Below are positions 35,160 to 43,815 of a stretch of 64,000 bases of DNA, piece after piece. Source of the stretch: DASXUX01 sp036504595 (GTDB lineage: Bacteria > Planctomycetota > SZUA-567 > H5-PLA8); the NCBI GenBank assembly GCA_036504595.1, contig DASXUX010000022.1, positions 62,001 through 126,000 of the forward strand, written 5' to 3'. The notes below the pieces were generated by a model. It was not told the DNA's origin and ran no database searches. It saw only the letters and a program-made list of their open reading frames with translations. The position numbers and the translations under genes were made by a program. How positions within the stretch are numbered: the stretch's first letter is position 1; each line of letters starts with the position of its first letter.

Positions 35160-36161
35160 TCATCTGCGTTTATCCGCGGTTGCAGTTCGCCAGCGCAGGT
35201 ATTCGAAAATCGGGCGCTCGAATGCGCCGCCGAGCGGCAGCAGGGCATGATCGAACCCGCGCTGCCGGCAGGCATCTCGCATCGCCTCCTGGTGCGCGAG
35301 AAACGCGTGCTGGTACTCCCGGCGAACGAGGAGTGGATCGACGACCACGACATCGTGATTTTCTGGATCGTGAAAACGCGTGACGGAGTTGAAGTCCACG
35401 TCGGCTTCGGCCGGATCGAAGACCTGGAGCGCGAGCACATCACTGCCGCGGAAGCGCAGCGACGAGAGTTGGCGCACGATCAACTCCGGGTCGTCCATGA
35501 AATCGGACAGCACCACGGTCAAGCCGCGGCGGCGAACGTGCGCCGTCGAATTGGCGAGCCCGCGGAGAAAATCGGTGCCGCCGGCAGCTTCGGGTTCAAG
35601 CAGCGCGGCGAAGGTTCTCAACAAGTGGCTGCGGCCGGACCGGAACGGCAGATGCAGCACGCGATCCGTGCGGAACAGCGCCAGAGAGAACTGGTCGCGC
35701 TGCAGACAGGCGAGGTAGAGCAGAATGGCGGCGTTTCGAACCGCGAAATCATGCTTGCTGTAGGGCGAGCCTCCGTGCTCGCTGGCAGCTAGGGACGCCC
35801 GCCCTACCGCCATCGAACCGGAGATGTCGAGGACGACGGTGACCTGCGCGTTCGTGAGTTCTTCAAATTCCCGAATGAAGAGCCGTTCCGATTTGCCGTA
35901 GACGCGCCAGTCCAGATATTTGAGATTGTCTCCGGGATAATACTGCCGGTGCTGCCGGAAGTCGGAGGTGAAGCCCTTCAGGGTTGACGGATTGCTGCCC
36001 TGAAGCACGCCCTGCACGCGCAGGCGCGAAAACAGCTCCAATTCGCGGATGCGGTCGGCCAGTTCACCGGTGAACAGCGCAAAAGGCTGCAGGTTTGTGG
36101 TTCCGGGTTCCGGGTTCATGGCTCTTGATCCGCCGTCGTTCATGTTCATCGTTTGTGTCAT
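35160..36161 (-). CDS. DUF58 protein with degenerate VWA fold (cluster B)
   Basis: A 333-residue soluble protein and paralogue of the gene at 8074. The DUF58 block F-R-Q-H-R-Q-Y-Y-P-G-D-N-L-K-Y-L-D-W lies at 68-85 and the metal site D-I-S-G-S-M at 112-117. Directly after the metal site it carries about 16 residues encoded by a palindromic element, which the cluster A paralogue lacks. The start is uncertain: ATG at 36161, or ATG at 36119, which is preceded by AAGAGCC exactly like the BatA-like gene. The first residues of the latter (N-P-E-P-G-T-T-N-L) are encoded by a word-repeat arm. Confidence 0.88.
   Translation of the reverse strand: MTQTMNMNDGGSRAMNPEPGTTNLQPFALFTGELADRIRELELFSRLRVQGVLQGSNPSTLKGFTSDFRQHRQYYPGDNLKYLDWRVYGKSERLFIREFEELTNAQVTVVLDISGSMAVGRASLAASEHGGSPYSKHDFAVRNAAILLYLACLQRDQFSLALFRTDRVLHLPFRSGRSHLLRTFAALLEPEAAGGTDFLRGLANSTAHVRRRGLTVVLSDFMDDPELIVRQLSSLRFRGSDVLALQVFDPAEADVDFNSVTRFHDPENHDVVVVDPLLVRREYQHAFLAHQEAMRDACRQRGFDHALLPLGGAFERPIFEYLRWRTATADKRR
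35760..35808 (-). repeat. In-frame palindromic element, copy g
   Basis: A 49-bp copy with GTAGGGCG and CGCCCTAC ends, read as V-G-R-A-S-L-A-A-S-E-H-G-G-S-P on the minus strand, just after the DUF58 metal-site motif. Confidence 0.8.
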
Positions 36162-36200
36162 GCGCAGCCGCTTGCGAACCACGAACCATGAACCACAAAC
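36092..36200. repeat. Word-repeat element W11 (GGTTC words) round a start codon
   Basis: Arms at 36092-36120 (GGTTTGTGGTTCCGGGTTCC type) and 36176-36200 (ACCACGAACCATGAACC type) are inverted. The DUF58 start lies between them. One arm abuts the MoxR stop codon and the other is translated. Confidence 0.85.
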
Positions 36201-37213
36201 TATTCCGTGACTTGCTCCAGGATCATGTTGATCAACTTGTCCGAAGTGATGCCGTCGGATTCGGCCGCGAAGTTCACGATGATGCGGTGACGCATCACGG
36301 GGTGAGCCACCGCGCGGATGTCCTCCGCCGCCACGTGCGAGTGTCCGTGCAGAAATGCGCGGGCTTTTGCGCCCAGCACGAGATACTGACCCGCGCGCGG
36401 ACCGGCGCCCCACTGCTGGTACTTGCGGATGAAATCCGGCACGGCCGCGTCGCCTTCGTTGCCCCGGCGTGTTCGTGAGCAGCGCACGAGGCGAGTCACG
36501 TAATGGAGGAGCGGCTGGCTGATGGGAATTTCGCGGACGATGCGGTTGATTTCGAGGATGTCTTTGCCGTGGAGTACCGGAGCAACTTTGGCGGCGCGGT
36601 TGCCAGTGGTTCGCTCCAGGATCTGGACCTCTTCGTCGGCTTCCGGGTAATCCAGGGCGAGGAAGAACATGAAGCGGTCCTGCTGTGCTTCCGGAAGTGG
36701 ATAGGTTCCTTCCTGCTCGATCGGATTTTGCGTGGCCAGCACAAAGAAGGGTTCGTCCAAGGCGTAGGTCTTGTTGCCGACCGTCACCTTGTGTTCCTGC
36801 ATGGCCTCAAGGAGCGCTGCCTGCGTTTTTGGAGGAGTGCGGTTGATTTCGTCGGCCAGGATCATGTTGGCGAACAAGGGACCTTTGACGAAGCGAAAGT
36901 TCTTGCGGCCGTCTTCCTGCTGTTCCAGCACTTCCGAACCGGTGATGTCGCCGGGCATCAAGTCCGGCGTGAACTGGATGCGTTTGTAATTGAGTTCGAG
37001 CACCTGTGAGAACGTGCTGACCATCAGCGTCTTCGCGAGCCCCGGCACGCCCATCATCAGGCAGTGCCCGCCGGCCAGAATGCTCATCAGCATCTGTTCG
37101 ATGATGTGATCCTGGCCCACGATAACCTTGGCGATCTCGGCGCGGACTCGCGCAATCTTCTCGCTCAGTTCGCGGAAGCGGGCTTCATCGATCTGGATTG
37201 CCGTGTCGGACAA
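36200..37213 (-). CDS. MoxR-family AAA+ ATPase (cluster B)
   Basis: A 337-residue MoxR ATPase. I chose the TTG at 37213 because GGAGGAA stands 5-7 bases before it; the in-frame ATG at 37282 would add residues encoded by a word repeat. Walker A G-V-P-G-L-A-K-T is at 55-62, Walker B I-L-A-D-E-I-N at 118-124, and sensor 1 A-T-Q-N-P is intact with N163. It is the first gene of the cluster B core and is followed by its DUF58 partner. Confidence 0.94.
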   Translation of the reverse strand: MSDTAIQIDEARFRELSEKIARVRAEIAKVIVGQDHIIEQMLMSILAGGHCLMMGVPGLAKTLMVSTFSQVLELNYKRIQFTPDLMPGDITGSEVLEQQEDGRKNFRFVKGPLFANMILADEINRTPPKTQAALLEAMQEHKVTVGNKTYALDEPFFVLATQNPIEQEGTYPLPEAQQDRFMFFLALDYPEADEEVQILERTTGNRAAKVAPVLHGKDILEINRIVREIPISQPLLHYVTRLVRCSRTRRGNEGDAAVPDFIRKYQQWGAGPRAGQYLVLGAKARAFLHGHSHVAAEDIRAVAHPVMRHRIIVNFAAESDGITSDKLINMILEQVTE

Positions 37214-37227
37214 GGTAGTTCCTCCGG

Positions 37228-37325
37228 GAATGACGAATGATGAATGCGGAATGATGAAGATGGCTGACGCAGGGCACCGCACGGGCGGGTTCGGCCTTAT
37301 TCATCATTTTGCATTCATCATTCCG
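37228..37325. repeat. Word-repeat element W12 (AATGATG words), hairpin between two genes
   Basis: Arms at 37228-37258 and 37299-37325 carry AATGATGAATGCGG-type words and pair over about 24 positions with two mismatches. One arm is translated as the C-terminus E-N-G-M-M-N-A-K of the upstream gene. Confidence 0.85.
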
Positions 37326-39412
37326 TTCTCTTGACCCGCGTACCGGACGATGTTGGCGAAGAGCTTCGGCCACTCGGGCCAATCGCGCAACGGCAATTTC
37401 CCCTCGAAATCAGCGGCATCGCCGAATGGATTGGCGGCGACGACCATCGTGATCTGCTTTCCCGTACGCTTTTCAATCAGGAAGGGCTTGTCGCCGGCCT
37501 TCATCAGCACGCGAGCGTCAGTGCCAGGCTTTAGACTGATATCGTGAACGTACAGTTGATATGGCAGGTTGGACAGATCGATGCCGCGAAAGATGGGGTG
37601 ATCCGGCACATCGGGCTTCTGCAACTGCACGAGGCCGCGCTGGATGCTGTCGGGTTTCACCTGCACCGGGTAGTACTGGTTGATCTTGTGTTCCTCGAGT
37701 TCATACGAGAAAGCATACTGTCCGCCGACGACAACCAGGCCGCCGCCGGCTTCCAGGTAGGGCACCAGCACCGACGCGCCGATGCGGCGGAATTCCTTGT
37801 CCTGAATGTTCGAGAATACGACCGCGCGGCAATCGTACAGCCGTTCGTAATCATAAGGGAAATCCGTCAATCCGTTCTGTGAACTGGCGATGCCGGTGCA
37901 GTAGCCGATTTCATAGCGCGAATTCGGGATATTCTGCCTCACGGCCTGTTCCAGGTTCAGGCGCACGCTGCCGAAGCCGTGGACGGCAAAAACGTTGAAG
38001 GCGTTGCGGTTGATCGTGAGGTTCGGCGGAACCTCGGGCACCTTCGGGTCTCGCACTTTGCGCTGCAACTTTACCAGCGGCGCGCCGAGCAGGGTCGTAT
38101 TTCCTTTCAGCTTGTATTCGCCGGTATAGAAGCGCTGGAAAAAGCATTTCTCGACATTGCCGTCGGGCAGTTCGACCAAAGCAGTGATGTTGAGCAGCAG
38201 CGGATCGGTGGCAGTGAACGGCGCGGCCATGTTCTCGCGCTTGGGCTGAATGCTGAGCCCGTCGAATTCCACGACGCCGAGCGGCTGTTTCTTGTGGTCC
38301 TGCGCCGGCTTCTCCAGATCGTACTCGATTTCGGCCTTGAGCGTGATCTTGGCGGCGCTTTCATACGACGCAGTCAGGGCGTAATCGACGGAGAGCCGGC
38401 CGTCCTCGCGCTTCGGTTCCACGGCGCAAATGAAGTAGCGGTTGGCGTAGTCCACGCGCGAAAGGCCAATGATCGGCAGGATGTACACACGACCTTTCCA
38501 TGGGCGGTTGTTGAACGCCAGAATGCTGTCGTACCACCACTCGGTGGTACCGCACAGCCCGTGGTTATCGAAACAGTTATAGAGCTTTTCGACGTAGTCG
38601 TAGTCCATCAGATAGATGATGCCTTCGCGCCGTTCCTTCGAGATGTCGGCGGTCCAGCCGTGATTGAAGAAGTCGATGAACTGCGCTCCTTGCGGACCGG
38701 CGTAAGCCTCTTGGTCGCCGCCAATCGCGCACAAGCCGCGTTCGGTCGGGCGCACTACGGTGTCTTTTCCGCCGCGCGCAACGTAGCTGTTGTTGTGCAC
38801 CCAAAACGTGGGGCGTTTGGCGTACTTGTCATTATTGGTGAATTCGAAATCGAAACGAAAAAAGGGCTGCCCGCTCTTGAGCGTCACGGTACGGCGCAGC
38901 GTCAGATTTGAAAGCAGGTTCGAGATCACGCCGCTGTTGTCGCTGCCGAGCCAGCCTTTGATGTCCGTCTCGAAAACGACCTGCGCTTCGTCGGGGCCGT
39001 TCTTGGTGACGTTGTACTTGTATTGCTTATAGGCCAGCTCCTGGAAGCGCCAATCCTGCTCCCAGAAACAATCCATCAGTATCCCGCCACCGCCGCCCAT
39101 GCGATGTTTGGCATTCGTGGGTTCCACGATGTCATTTCCGGTGGGCCGGAAAACAAAACGGTTGATCAGCGCTTGCCGCCACGGGAGCAGATGCATGCTG
39201 ATCCATTCCGATTCCATCAGAATGGCCTCGTCGCCGTCCTCGTCGGTGATCAGGCTGGCGTGGACGCCTTCGTTGGCGGCGTGGGCGAGTGGGGAAAGTA
39301 AAAAGGAAAAAGTAAAAAGGAAAAAGAAGAAAGGAAAAAGAGGAAAACAAAAAGAAGGAAGGCTCGCGATGGCGTTTCTTTTGCCTTTTGACTTTCTACT
39401 TTTGACTTTCAT
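37304..39412 (-). CDS. Large secreted protein with GATase-like C-terminal domain
   Basis: A 702-residue exported protein of unknown function. The ATG at 39412 overlaps the upstream stop as ATGA and has GGAG 8 bases before it. The unusual signal peptide, with runs such as F-P-L-F-P-F-F-F-F-L-F-T-F, is encoded by a word repeat. The N-terminal 420 residues are beta-rich and the C-terminal 200 residues (V-V-V-G-G-Q-Y-A-F-S with a preceding Y-L-E-A-G-G-G-L) look like a glutamine-amidotransferase-like or ThuA-like fold without a recognised triad. It is translationally coupled to the gene before it and lies just upstream of the MoxR gene. Confidence 0.7.
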   Translation of the reverse strand: MKVKSRKSKGKRNAIASLPSFCFPLFPFFFFLFTFSFLLSPLAHAANEGVHASLITDEDGDEAILMESEWISMHLLPWRQALINRFVFRPTGNDIVEPTNAKHRMGGGGGILMDCFWEQDWRFQELAYKQYKYNVTKNGPDEAQVVFETDIKGWLGSDNSGVISNLLSNLTLRRTVTLKSGQPFFRFDFEFTNNDKYAKRPTFWVHNNSYVARGGKDTVVRPTERGLCAIGGDQEAYAGPQGAQFIDFFNHGWTADISKERREGIIYLMDYDYVEKLYNCFDNHGLCGTTEWWYDSILAFNNRPWKGRVYILPIIGLSRVDYANRYFICAVEPKREDGRLSVDYALTASYESAAKITLKAEIEYDLEKPAQDHKKQPLGVVEFDGLSIQPKRENMAAPFTATDPLLLNITALVELPDGNVEKCFFQRFYTGEYKLKGNTTLLGAPLVKLQRKVRDPKVPEVPPNLTINRNAFNVFAVHGFGSVRLNLEQAVRQNIPNSRYEIGYCTGIASSQNGLTDFPYDYERLYDCRAVVFSNIQDKEFRRIGASVLVPYLEAGGGLVVVGGQYAFSYELEEHKINQYYPVQVKPDSIQRGLVQLQKPDVPDHPIFRGIDLSNLPYQLYVHDISLKPGTDARVLMKAGDKPFLIEKRTGKQITMVVAANPFGDAADFEGKLPLRDWPEWPKLFANIVRYAGQENGMMNAK
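39294..39410. repeat. Word-repeat element W13, translated as a signal peptide
   Basis: The plus-strand left part is AAAAAGGAAAAAGT words and the right part TTTTGACTTTC words, loosely inverted. The stretch is AT-rich and purine/pyrimidine biased. It covers codons 1 to about 40 of the gene that starts at 39412. Confidence 0.85.
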
Positions 39413-42123
39413 CGTGTGAACTCCACGACGGCGACTTTGAAGGTCACGAGTTCGGGGATCTCGAAACGCACTTCCTTGCCATCCGTCTCGAATTTCAGGA
39501 TCTTCACTTCGGGCCATGGGCGGTTTTCGAGATGGTAGACGGCCTTCACTCCTTTGTAGCCTTCCGGCACGGCGACTGTCACCGCGATTGGGCGGCGAAC
39601 GGGTTCGGGCAGCAGGCCGTAGCGGTTTTTCAGCCAGCGTTCGATTGCGGGCGGATTGATCAAGGGCAACACGTACAGGCGAGTGCCCTCGTCAGTGTCT
39701 TTTTCGAAGCCGGCTTCTGTGGCCCAGATATCCGTGTCCGTTTCGACGCGGACCTTTTCATCCATTTTTGTCAACTGGCGCAGCTTCGGATCCCAGAAGA
39801 ACTCACCGAAACGAGCCGCATACACGCCAAGGTCATAGGTGCTTTCGGGCAACGGGCCATAGTTGACCGTGCACAGATGCGCGCCGCCCAGCAGGGAGAA
39901 GATCTGCTGGTAAATATCATCCGGCGTATATTCCACTCCATTGTCGCGGAACATGTGGCCGTGCTGGCCGCCGGCGTATTTGTACGCCGCGCTTTCGGCT
40001 CGGCACGCGCGCAGGTAGTTTCGCGCGACGATCTTGTAGTCGTTCCAGACTTCGAACGCGTGCCCCCAGGCTTCTTCGAGAATGTAGCCGCCGTCGGATA
40101 GAATCTTTTTGACGACCGGATCGCTATCGATGACTTTCTTCGCCGCTTCGAAATCGAACGGGTCATCGCGCTTGCCCATCAGTTCGCCATGCCCGCCGTT
40201 GAGACCGATCTCAAGTTCCGGGTGCTTCGCGCGGATTTCTTTGAAGTAGCGCTCCAGATTTTCGAGCGTTTGGCGCTCCAGGTCCGCTGGCGTTTTCCCC
40301 AGATTGTGCCCGAGCGCGTCGGTGTTGAAGCAGTCCAGCGGCTTGCCCGTATCCCAGCGGCAGCCGATATACGGAACGGCGTCCATCAGCGTGATGTGGC
40401 CCTGAATGATCGTGTCCACGACGGGTTTGGCCAAGCCGTTCAGGGTGACGAAACCCACGTGGACGATGTCAGGCATGCGCTGCACTTGTGGCTGCTTCAG
40501 GGCGGCTTGCTCCTCATCGTTTAAGGTTTCGCCGCGGTTCTTCTTGTTGCTCGCTTCCTGCTGCAGATACCAGAGTTTCACCTGCGGCCAGGCATCGCGG
40601 CGTTTGATATAGAAGAGATCGGATGTCGGCTCAGACGGCGCGCACCAGTCGGGGTGATTCCAGTAGGTGTCCCAGGCTTTCAGGCCCGTGCCGTGCGCCT
40701 CGCAGTAGAACACGCTGGCGATCCCCGCATCTTTGAGCTTGCCGACCTTTTCGGCCTGCTTGACCAGGCTCTCCACTTTGCCGGAGTTTCCGGCCATGAA
40801 GGGCTGCTTCAGATCTTCTGGCACCAAGCCGGCGGCATCGTAGGGCGTTGGCGCCCAGGCTTCGTACAGATTAGCGACGTTGGGTTTGCTGGCCGTGGGG
40901 TGCTGGAAGTTGCAGCTTTCCTTCGCCGCGTAAGTATCCGACCACGGGATCATGACTGGGATATTCCGCGGATGAACCGTGAACCACGTGCGCCACGAAC
41001 TGACCGGCTTGCCATCGACTTCGGCGGAAGCGATGGCTGTTTGTCCCCAAATTCTGTGAGTCGCCGGGACGTTCCATTCCACCTGAACGCTGCTGTACTC
41101 GCCATTCTTCAGGTCGAATGACGCGGGTGGCAATGCCGTTGTGGCGCCGAGGCCGGCCTCGATGGAGATGCGGATCTGGCCGTTCCGCGGCGCGCCGCTG
41201 CGGTTGTGCAGATCGACGGTGAAGCTCTGCTTTTCGCCGGGACGCAACCACGCCTTCTGTGCGCGGACATCACGCACAACCACGGCGGGATCGGGCAGCG
41301 CCTGAATCGTGACGCTGTCGGCATACAAGCGGCGCAGGGAAGGGAAGGGGCTGGAGTTGCCGCGCGATCCGCCGATGCCGGGCTTGTTCTGCGCAATGCT
41401 GAGCGTCAGCGCGATGACAGGCGGCGTTGCACCGGTTGCATTGAGCTGCGCGATCAATTGTGGTTCGATCTTGCCGGGCGCGTTCTTCTCCGGCAGCGAT
41501 TGCATAGGATTGGCCAGAATCCACTGTCGCAGGGCCGCATAGCGTTCCGCGGGCAGTTGCGCCACGCGCCGGTCGGCTTTCAGGAACGCATCGGCGGCAG
41601 CCTCGTCGAGGCGCGTGCGTGCGAGCAGGCCCGGATGCACGTCGAAGTCGATCGAGAACTCTTGCCAGGCGTCTTCGGCCGTGAACTCGTTGAGATAGAG
41701 CGTGCGCGACGTGTAGACGGCGCCGGCTTTCTTGCTGGCCGTGTTGAATTCGTTGATGCCGATGATGATTCCGGTTCCCAGGGAGCGCAGCATGCCTTGC
41801 ATTTTCAGGCGTATCGTGGCGCGATAGAGGCCTGGAGTGAGAGGACCTGCAGGAGGGCTGGCCATGACCGGCAACGCAGCATTCAGCACCGCACGACCGT
41901 GGAAGCGAAGTTCCAAGGCTTTGCCGCTCTTGCAGTCCTTATCGTCGACGATCTGCAGATCGCGATTGTTCTGGTCATAGGAGAAAGCGGTGGCGCTGCT
42001 GGCGACAACGGGCTCTGCGGTCAGAACATTGGCGGATGCGAGAAGGGCCAAGCCGGCAATGACAAGAACACGGACTTGGGAAACAAGGAAAAGGAACTGG
42101 CCTCCGGCAAATCTCTTCCGCAC
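39409..42123 (-). CDS. Large secreted putative glycosidase
   Basis: A 904-residue protein. I chose GTG at 42123 because CGGAGGAA stands 3-5 bases before it and a signal peptide follows; the frame extends upstream without signal character. The N-terminal 320 residues are beta-sandwich-like and probably bind carbohydrate. The middle region, with G-I-A-S-V-F-Y-C-E-A-H-G-T-G, G-H-I-T-L-M-D-A and E-I-G-L-N-G-G-H-G-E, looks like a TIM-barrel glycosidase, and the end is a small beta domain. I cannot name the family. It is coupled to the next gene by an ATGA overlap and stands between a sulfatase and the MoxR genes. Confidence 0.65.
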   Translation of the reverse strand: MRKRFAGGQFLFLVSQVRVLVIAGLALLASANVLTAEPVVASSATAFSYDQNNRDLQIVDDKDCKSGKALELRFHGRAVLNAALPVMASPPAGPLTPGLYRATIRLKMQGMLRSLGTGIIIGINEFNTASKKAGAVYTSRTLYLNEFTAEDAWQEFSIDFDVHPGLLARTRLDEAAADAFLKADRRVAQLPAERYAALRQWILANPMQSLPEKNAPGKIEPQLIAQLNATGATPPVIALTLSIAQNKPGIGGSRGNSSPFPSLRRLYADSVTIQALPDPAVVVRDVRAQKAWLRPGEKQSFTVDLHNRSGAPRNGQIRISIEAGLGATTALPPASFDLKNGEYSSVQVEWNVPATHRIWGQTAIASAEVDGKPVSSWRTWFTVHPRNIPVMIPWSDTYAAKESCNFQHPTASKPNVANLYEAWAPTPYDAAGLVPEDLKQPFMAGNSGKVESLVKQAEKVGKLKDAGIASVFYCEAHGTGLKAWDTYWNHPDWCAPSEPTSDLFYIKRRDAWPQVKLWYLQQEASNKKNRGETLNDEEQAALKQPQVQRMPDIVHVGFVTLNGLAKPVVDTIIQGHITLMDAVPYIGCRWDTGKPLDCFNTDALGHNLGKTPADLERQTLENLERYFKEIRAKHPELEIGLNGGHGELMGKRDDPFDFEAAKKVIDSDPVVKKILSDGGYILEEAWGHAFEVWNDYKIVARNYLRACRAESAAYKYAGGQHGHMFRDNGVEYTPDDIYQQIFSLLGGAHLCTVNYGPLPESTYDLGVYAARFGEFFWDPKLRQLTKMDEKVRVETDTDIWATEAGFEKDTDEGTRLYVLPLINPPAIERWLKNRYGLLPEPVRRPIAVTVAVPEGYKGVKAVYHLENRPWPEVKILKFETDGKEVRFEIPELVTFKVAVVEFTR

Positions 42124-42273
42124 GTGTTCCTCCGAGTGAGCCGCATTGCTGCGCGACGACATGCAAGTGCCTGGGTGGGCTGGTCTGGCACCTGTGCTAA
42201 CGCTGTCGCCGGTCATTGGCAAGCGGGAAAGAGAGGGGGGTGTCTCAAAGTCGGCATTGCGGCAGCGCTGAAT

Positions 42274-42320
42274 GCCCCCTCACCCCTACCCCTCTCCCTC
42301 GCGGGGGAGAGGGGGACCGG
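42274..42320. terminator. CCCCTCACCC-type hairpin after the sulfatase gene
   Basis: CCTCTCCC pairs with GGGAGAGG round TCGCGG just after the sulfatase stop, preceded by CCCCCTCACCCCTACCC. Almost the same sequence follows the gene that ends at 48204. It lacks a T-run. Confidence 0.55.
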
Positions 42321-42322
42321 GA

Positions 42323-43813
42323 CTAGTTCTTGTCCAGCGCCGGGAAGGGGAACTCTTTTGAGGGCGTGTGCTGCTCGCTCGCGAGTTTTTCCAGCTTCGC
42401 CACGATGTCTGGGTGCTCCTTGGCGACGTTGTCTTTTTCAGCCGGGTCGGACGTGAGGTTGTAGAGTTCGGTCGTGGGGTTGGCCGGTTTTTTGACGAGA
42501 TTGCGTTTCACCAGTTTCCAGTCGCCGACGCGGACGGCTTGCTGGCCACCGTAGCCGGTAAATTCGCGGTAGAGGAATGGCCGCGCCTCTTGAGTTCCAC
42601 CCAGCAGCGTTGGCGCGAAGCTGATGCCGTCGGCGGTTTTCGGCGTCGCGTCAATTGCGCCGGCCAGTTCGAGCAACGTTGGCATCCAATCTTCAAAGCC
42701 GGTCACGCGAGTGGATGTAACGTTTTCCGGCACGTGGCCTTTCCAGCGGACGACGAGCGGCGTGCGGATGCCGCCTTCGTAGATATCGCCCTTGTGCCCG
42801 TGCAGGTCGCCGTTGGACTTGAAGTAAGCGGAATCGACACCGGCGAGCGGATACACGGCGCCGTTGTCGGACGTGAAGATGAAAATCGTGTTTTCTTCCA
42901 GACCGAGGTCTTTGACCAACTGCACCAGCTTGCCGATGTCGCGGTCCATGCGCGTGATCATGGCGGCGTAGGCCGCGCGCGGAGACTGATGCGGCAGGTA
43001 ACCGTTGCCGCCGACGTAAGGCTTGTCGTCGAGCTTGCCTTTGTAGTCCGCCAGGGAATCCTCCGGAACCTGCAGGGCGAGGTGCGGCACCGTGGTTGGG
43101 TAGTAGAGAAAGAACGACTTTTCTTTGTTATCGCGGATGAACTGCAGCGCGCGTTCGTTGCACAAATCGGGCGCATATTGCTTGCCGATGAAATTGGCGT
43201 AGCTGGCGGGATCGTTTGGGTCGGCGCCAGGTGCAAGAGACAAGCCAGCCTTTTCGGAAACATTTGCGTTGCCGGGCAACTGGAGTTTGCCTTCGTCGTC
43301 GTTCAGGTATTGCGGAAAATAGTTATGCGCGTGGCGCTGGCAGTTGAAGCCAAAGAAGTGATCGAAACCGTGCTTCAGCGGGTCACCCTCCGACCCGATT
43401 CCGCCAAGACCCCACTTGCCGAACGCCGCCGTCGAGTAGCCAGCGGATTTCAGCAGAGATGCAATCGTTGTCTCCGTCGCCGGCAGTGGAAGCTGGCCCT
43501 GAAAGGAATCCCATTTCCCAACTTCGGAGTTGTTGCGGACAAACGCATGGCCGGCATGTTTGCCAGTCATGAACACGCAGCGCGACGGTGCGCAAACGGG
43601 GCTGCCGGTATAGTGCTGAGTGAATTTCATGCCTTCGCTTGCGAGTTTGTCCAGCGTTGGCGTGCGGATGATCTTCTGCCCAAAAGGACCAATGTCGCCG
43701 TAGCCGAGGTCATCGGCAAGAATGAACACGATGTTCGGCCGTTTGTCGGCGGCGATAACAGTCGCGGCGACAGCGAGAAAGAGCGCGGCTATGGCGAGCG
43801 TTTTGATCTTCAT
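42323..43813 (-). CDS. Secreted sulfatase (formylglycine type)
   Basis: A 496-residue exported enzyme predicted to remove sulfate esters from glycans. The signal peptide ends near residue 22. The metal site A-D-D-L-G-Y-G-D is at 33-40 and the S-x-C-A-P-S-R motif has C74, the residue converted to formylglycine. The length fits single-domain arylsulfatases. No formylglycine-generating enzyme is in the window. It starts two bases after the stop of the DUF3472 gene, so they are one operon with the putative glycosidase behind it. Confidence 0.93.
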   Translation of the reverse strand: MKIKTLAIAALFLAVAATVIAADKRPNIVFILADDLGYGDIGPFGQKIIRTPTLDKLASEGMKFTQHYTGSPVCAPSRCVFMTGKHAGHAFVRNNSEVGKWDSFQGQLPLPATETTIASLLKSAGYSTAAFGKWGLGGIGSEGDPLKHGFDHFFGFNCQRHAHNYFPQYLNDDEGKLQLPGNANVSEKAGLSLAPGADPNDPASYANFIGKQYAPDLCNERALQFIRDNKEKSFFLYYPTTVPHLALQVPEDSLADYKGKLDDKPYVGGNGYLPHQSPRAAYAAMITRMDRDIGKLVQLVKDLGLEENTIFIFTSDNGAVYPLAGVDSAYFKSNGDLHGHKGDIYEGGIRTPLVVRWKGHVPENVTSTRVTGFEDWMPTLLELAGAIDATPKTADGISFAPTLLGGTQEARPFLYREFTGYGGQQAVRVGDWKLVKRNLVKKPANPTTELYNLTSDPAEKDNVAKEHPDIVAKLEKLASEQHTPSKEFPFPALDKN

Positions 43814-43815
43814 CG

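Noticed and set aside
41206..42456. 416-residue open frame on the plus strand
   Set aside because: Antisense to the putative glycosidase and its upstream spacer; no motif.
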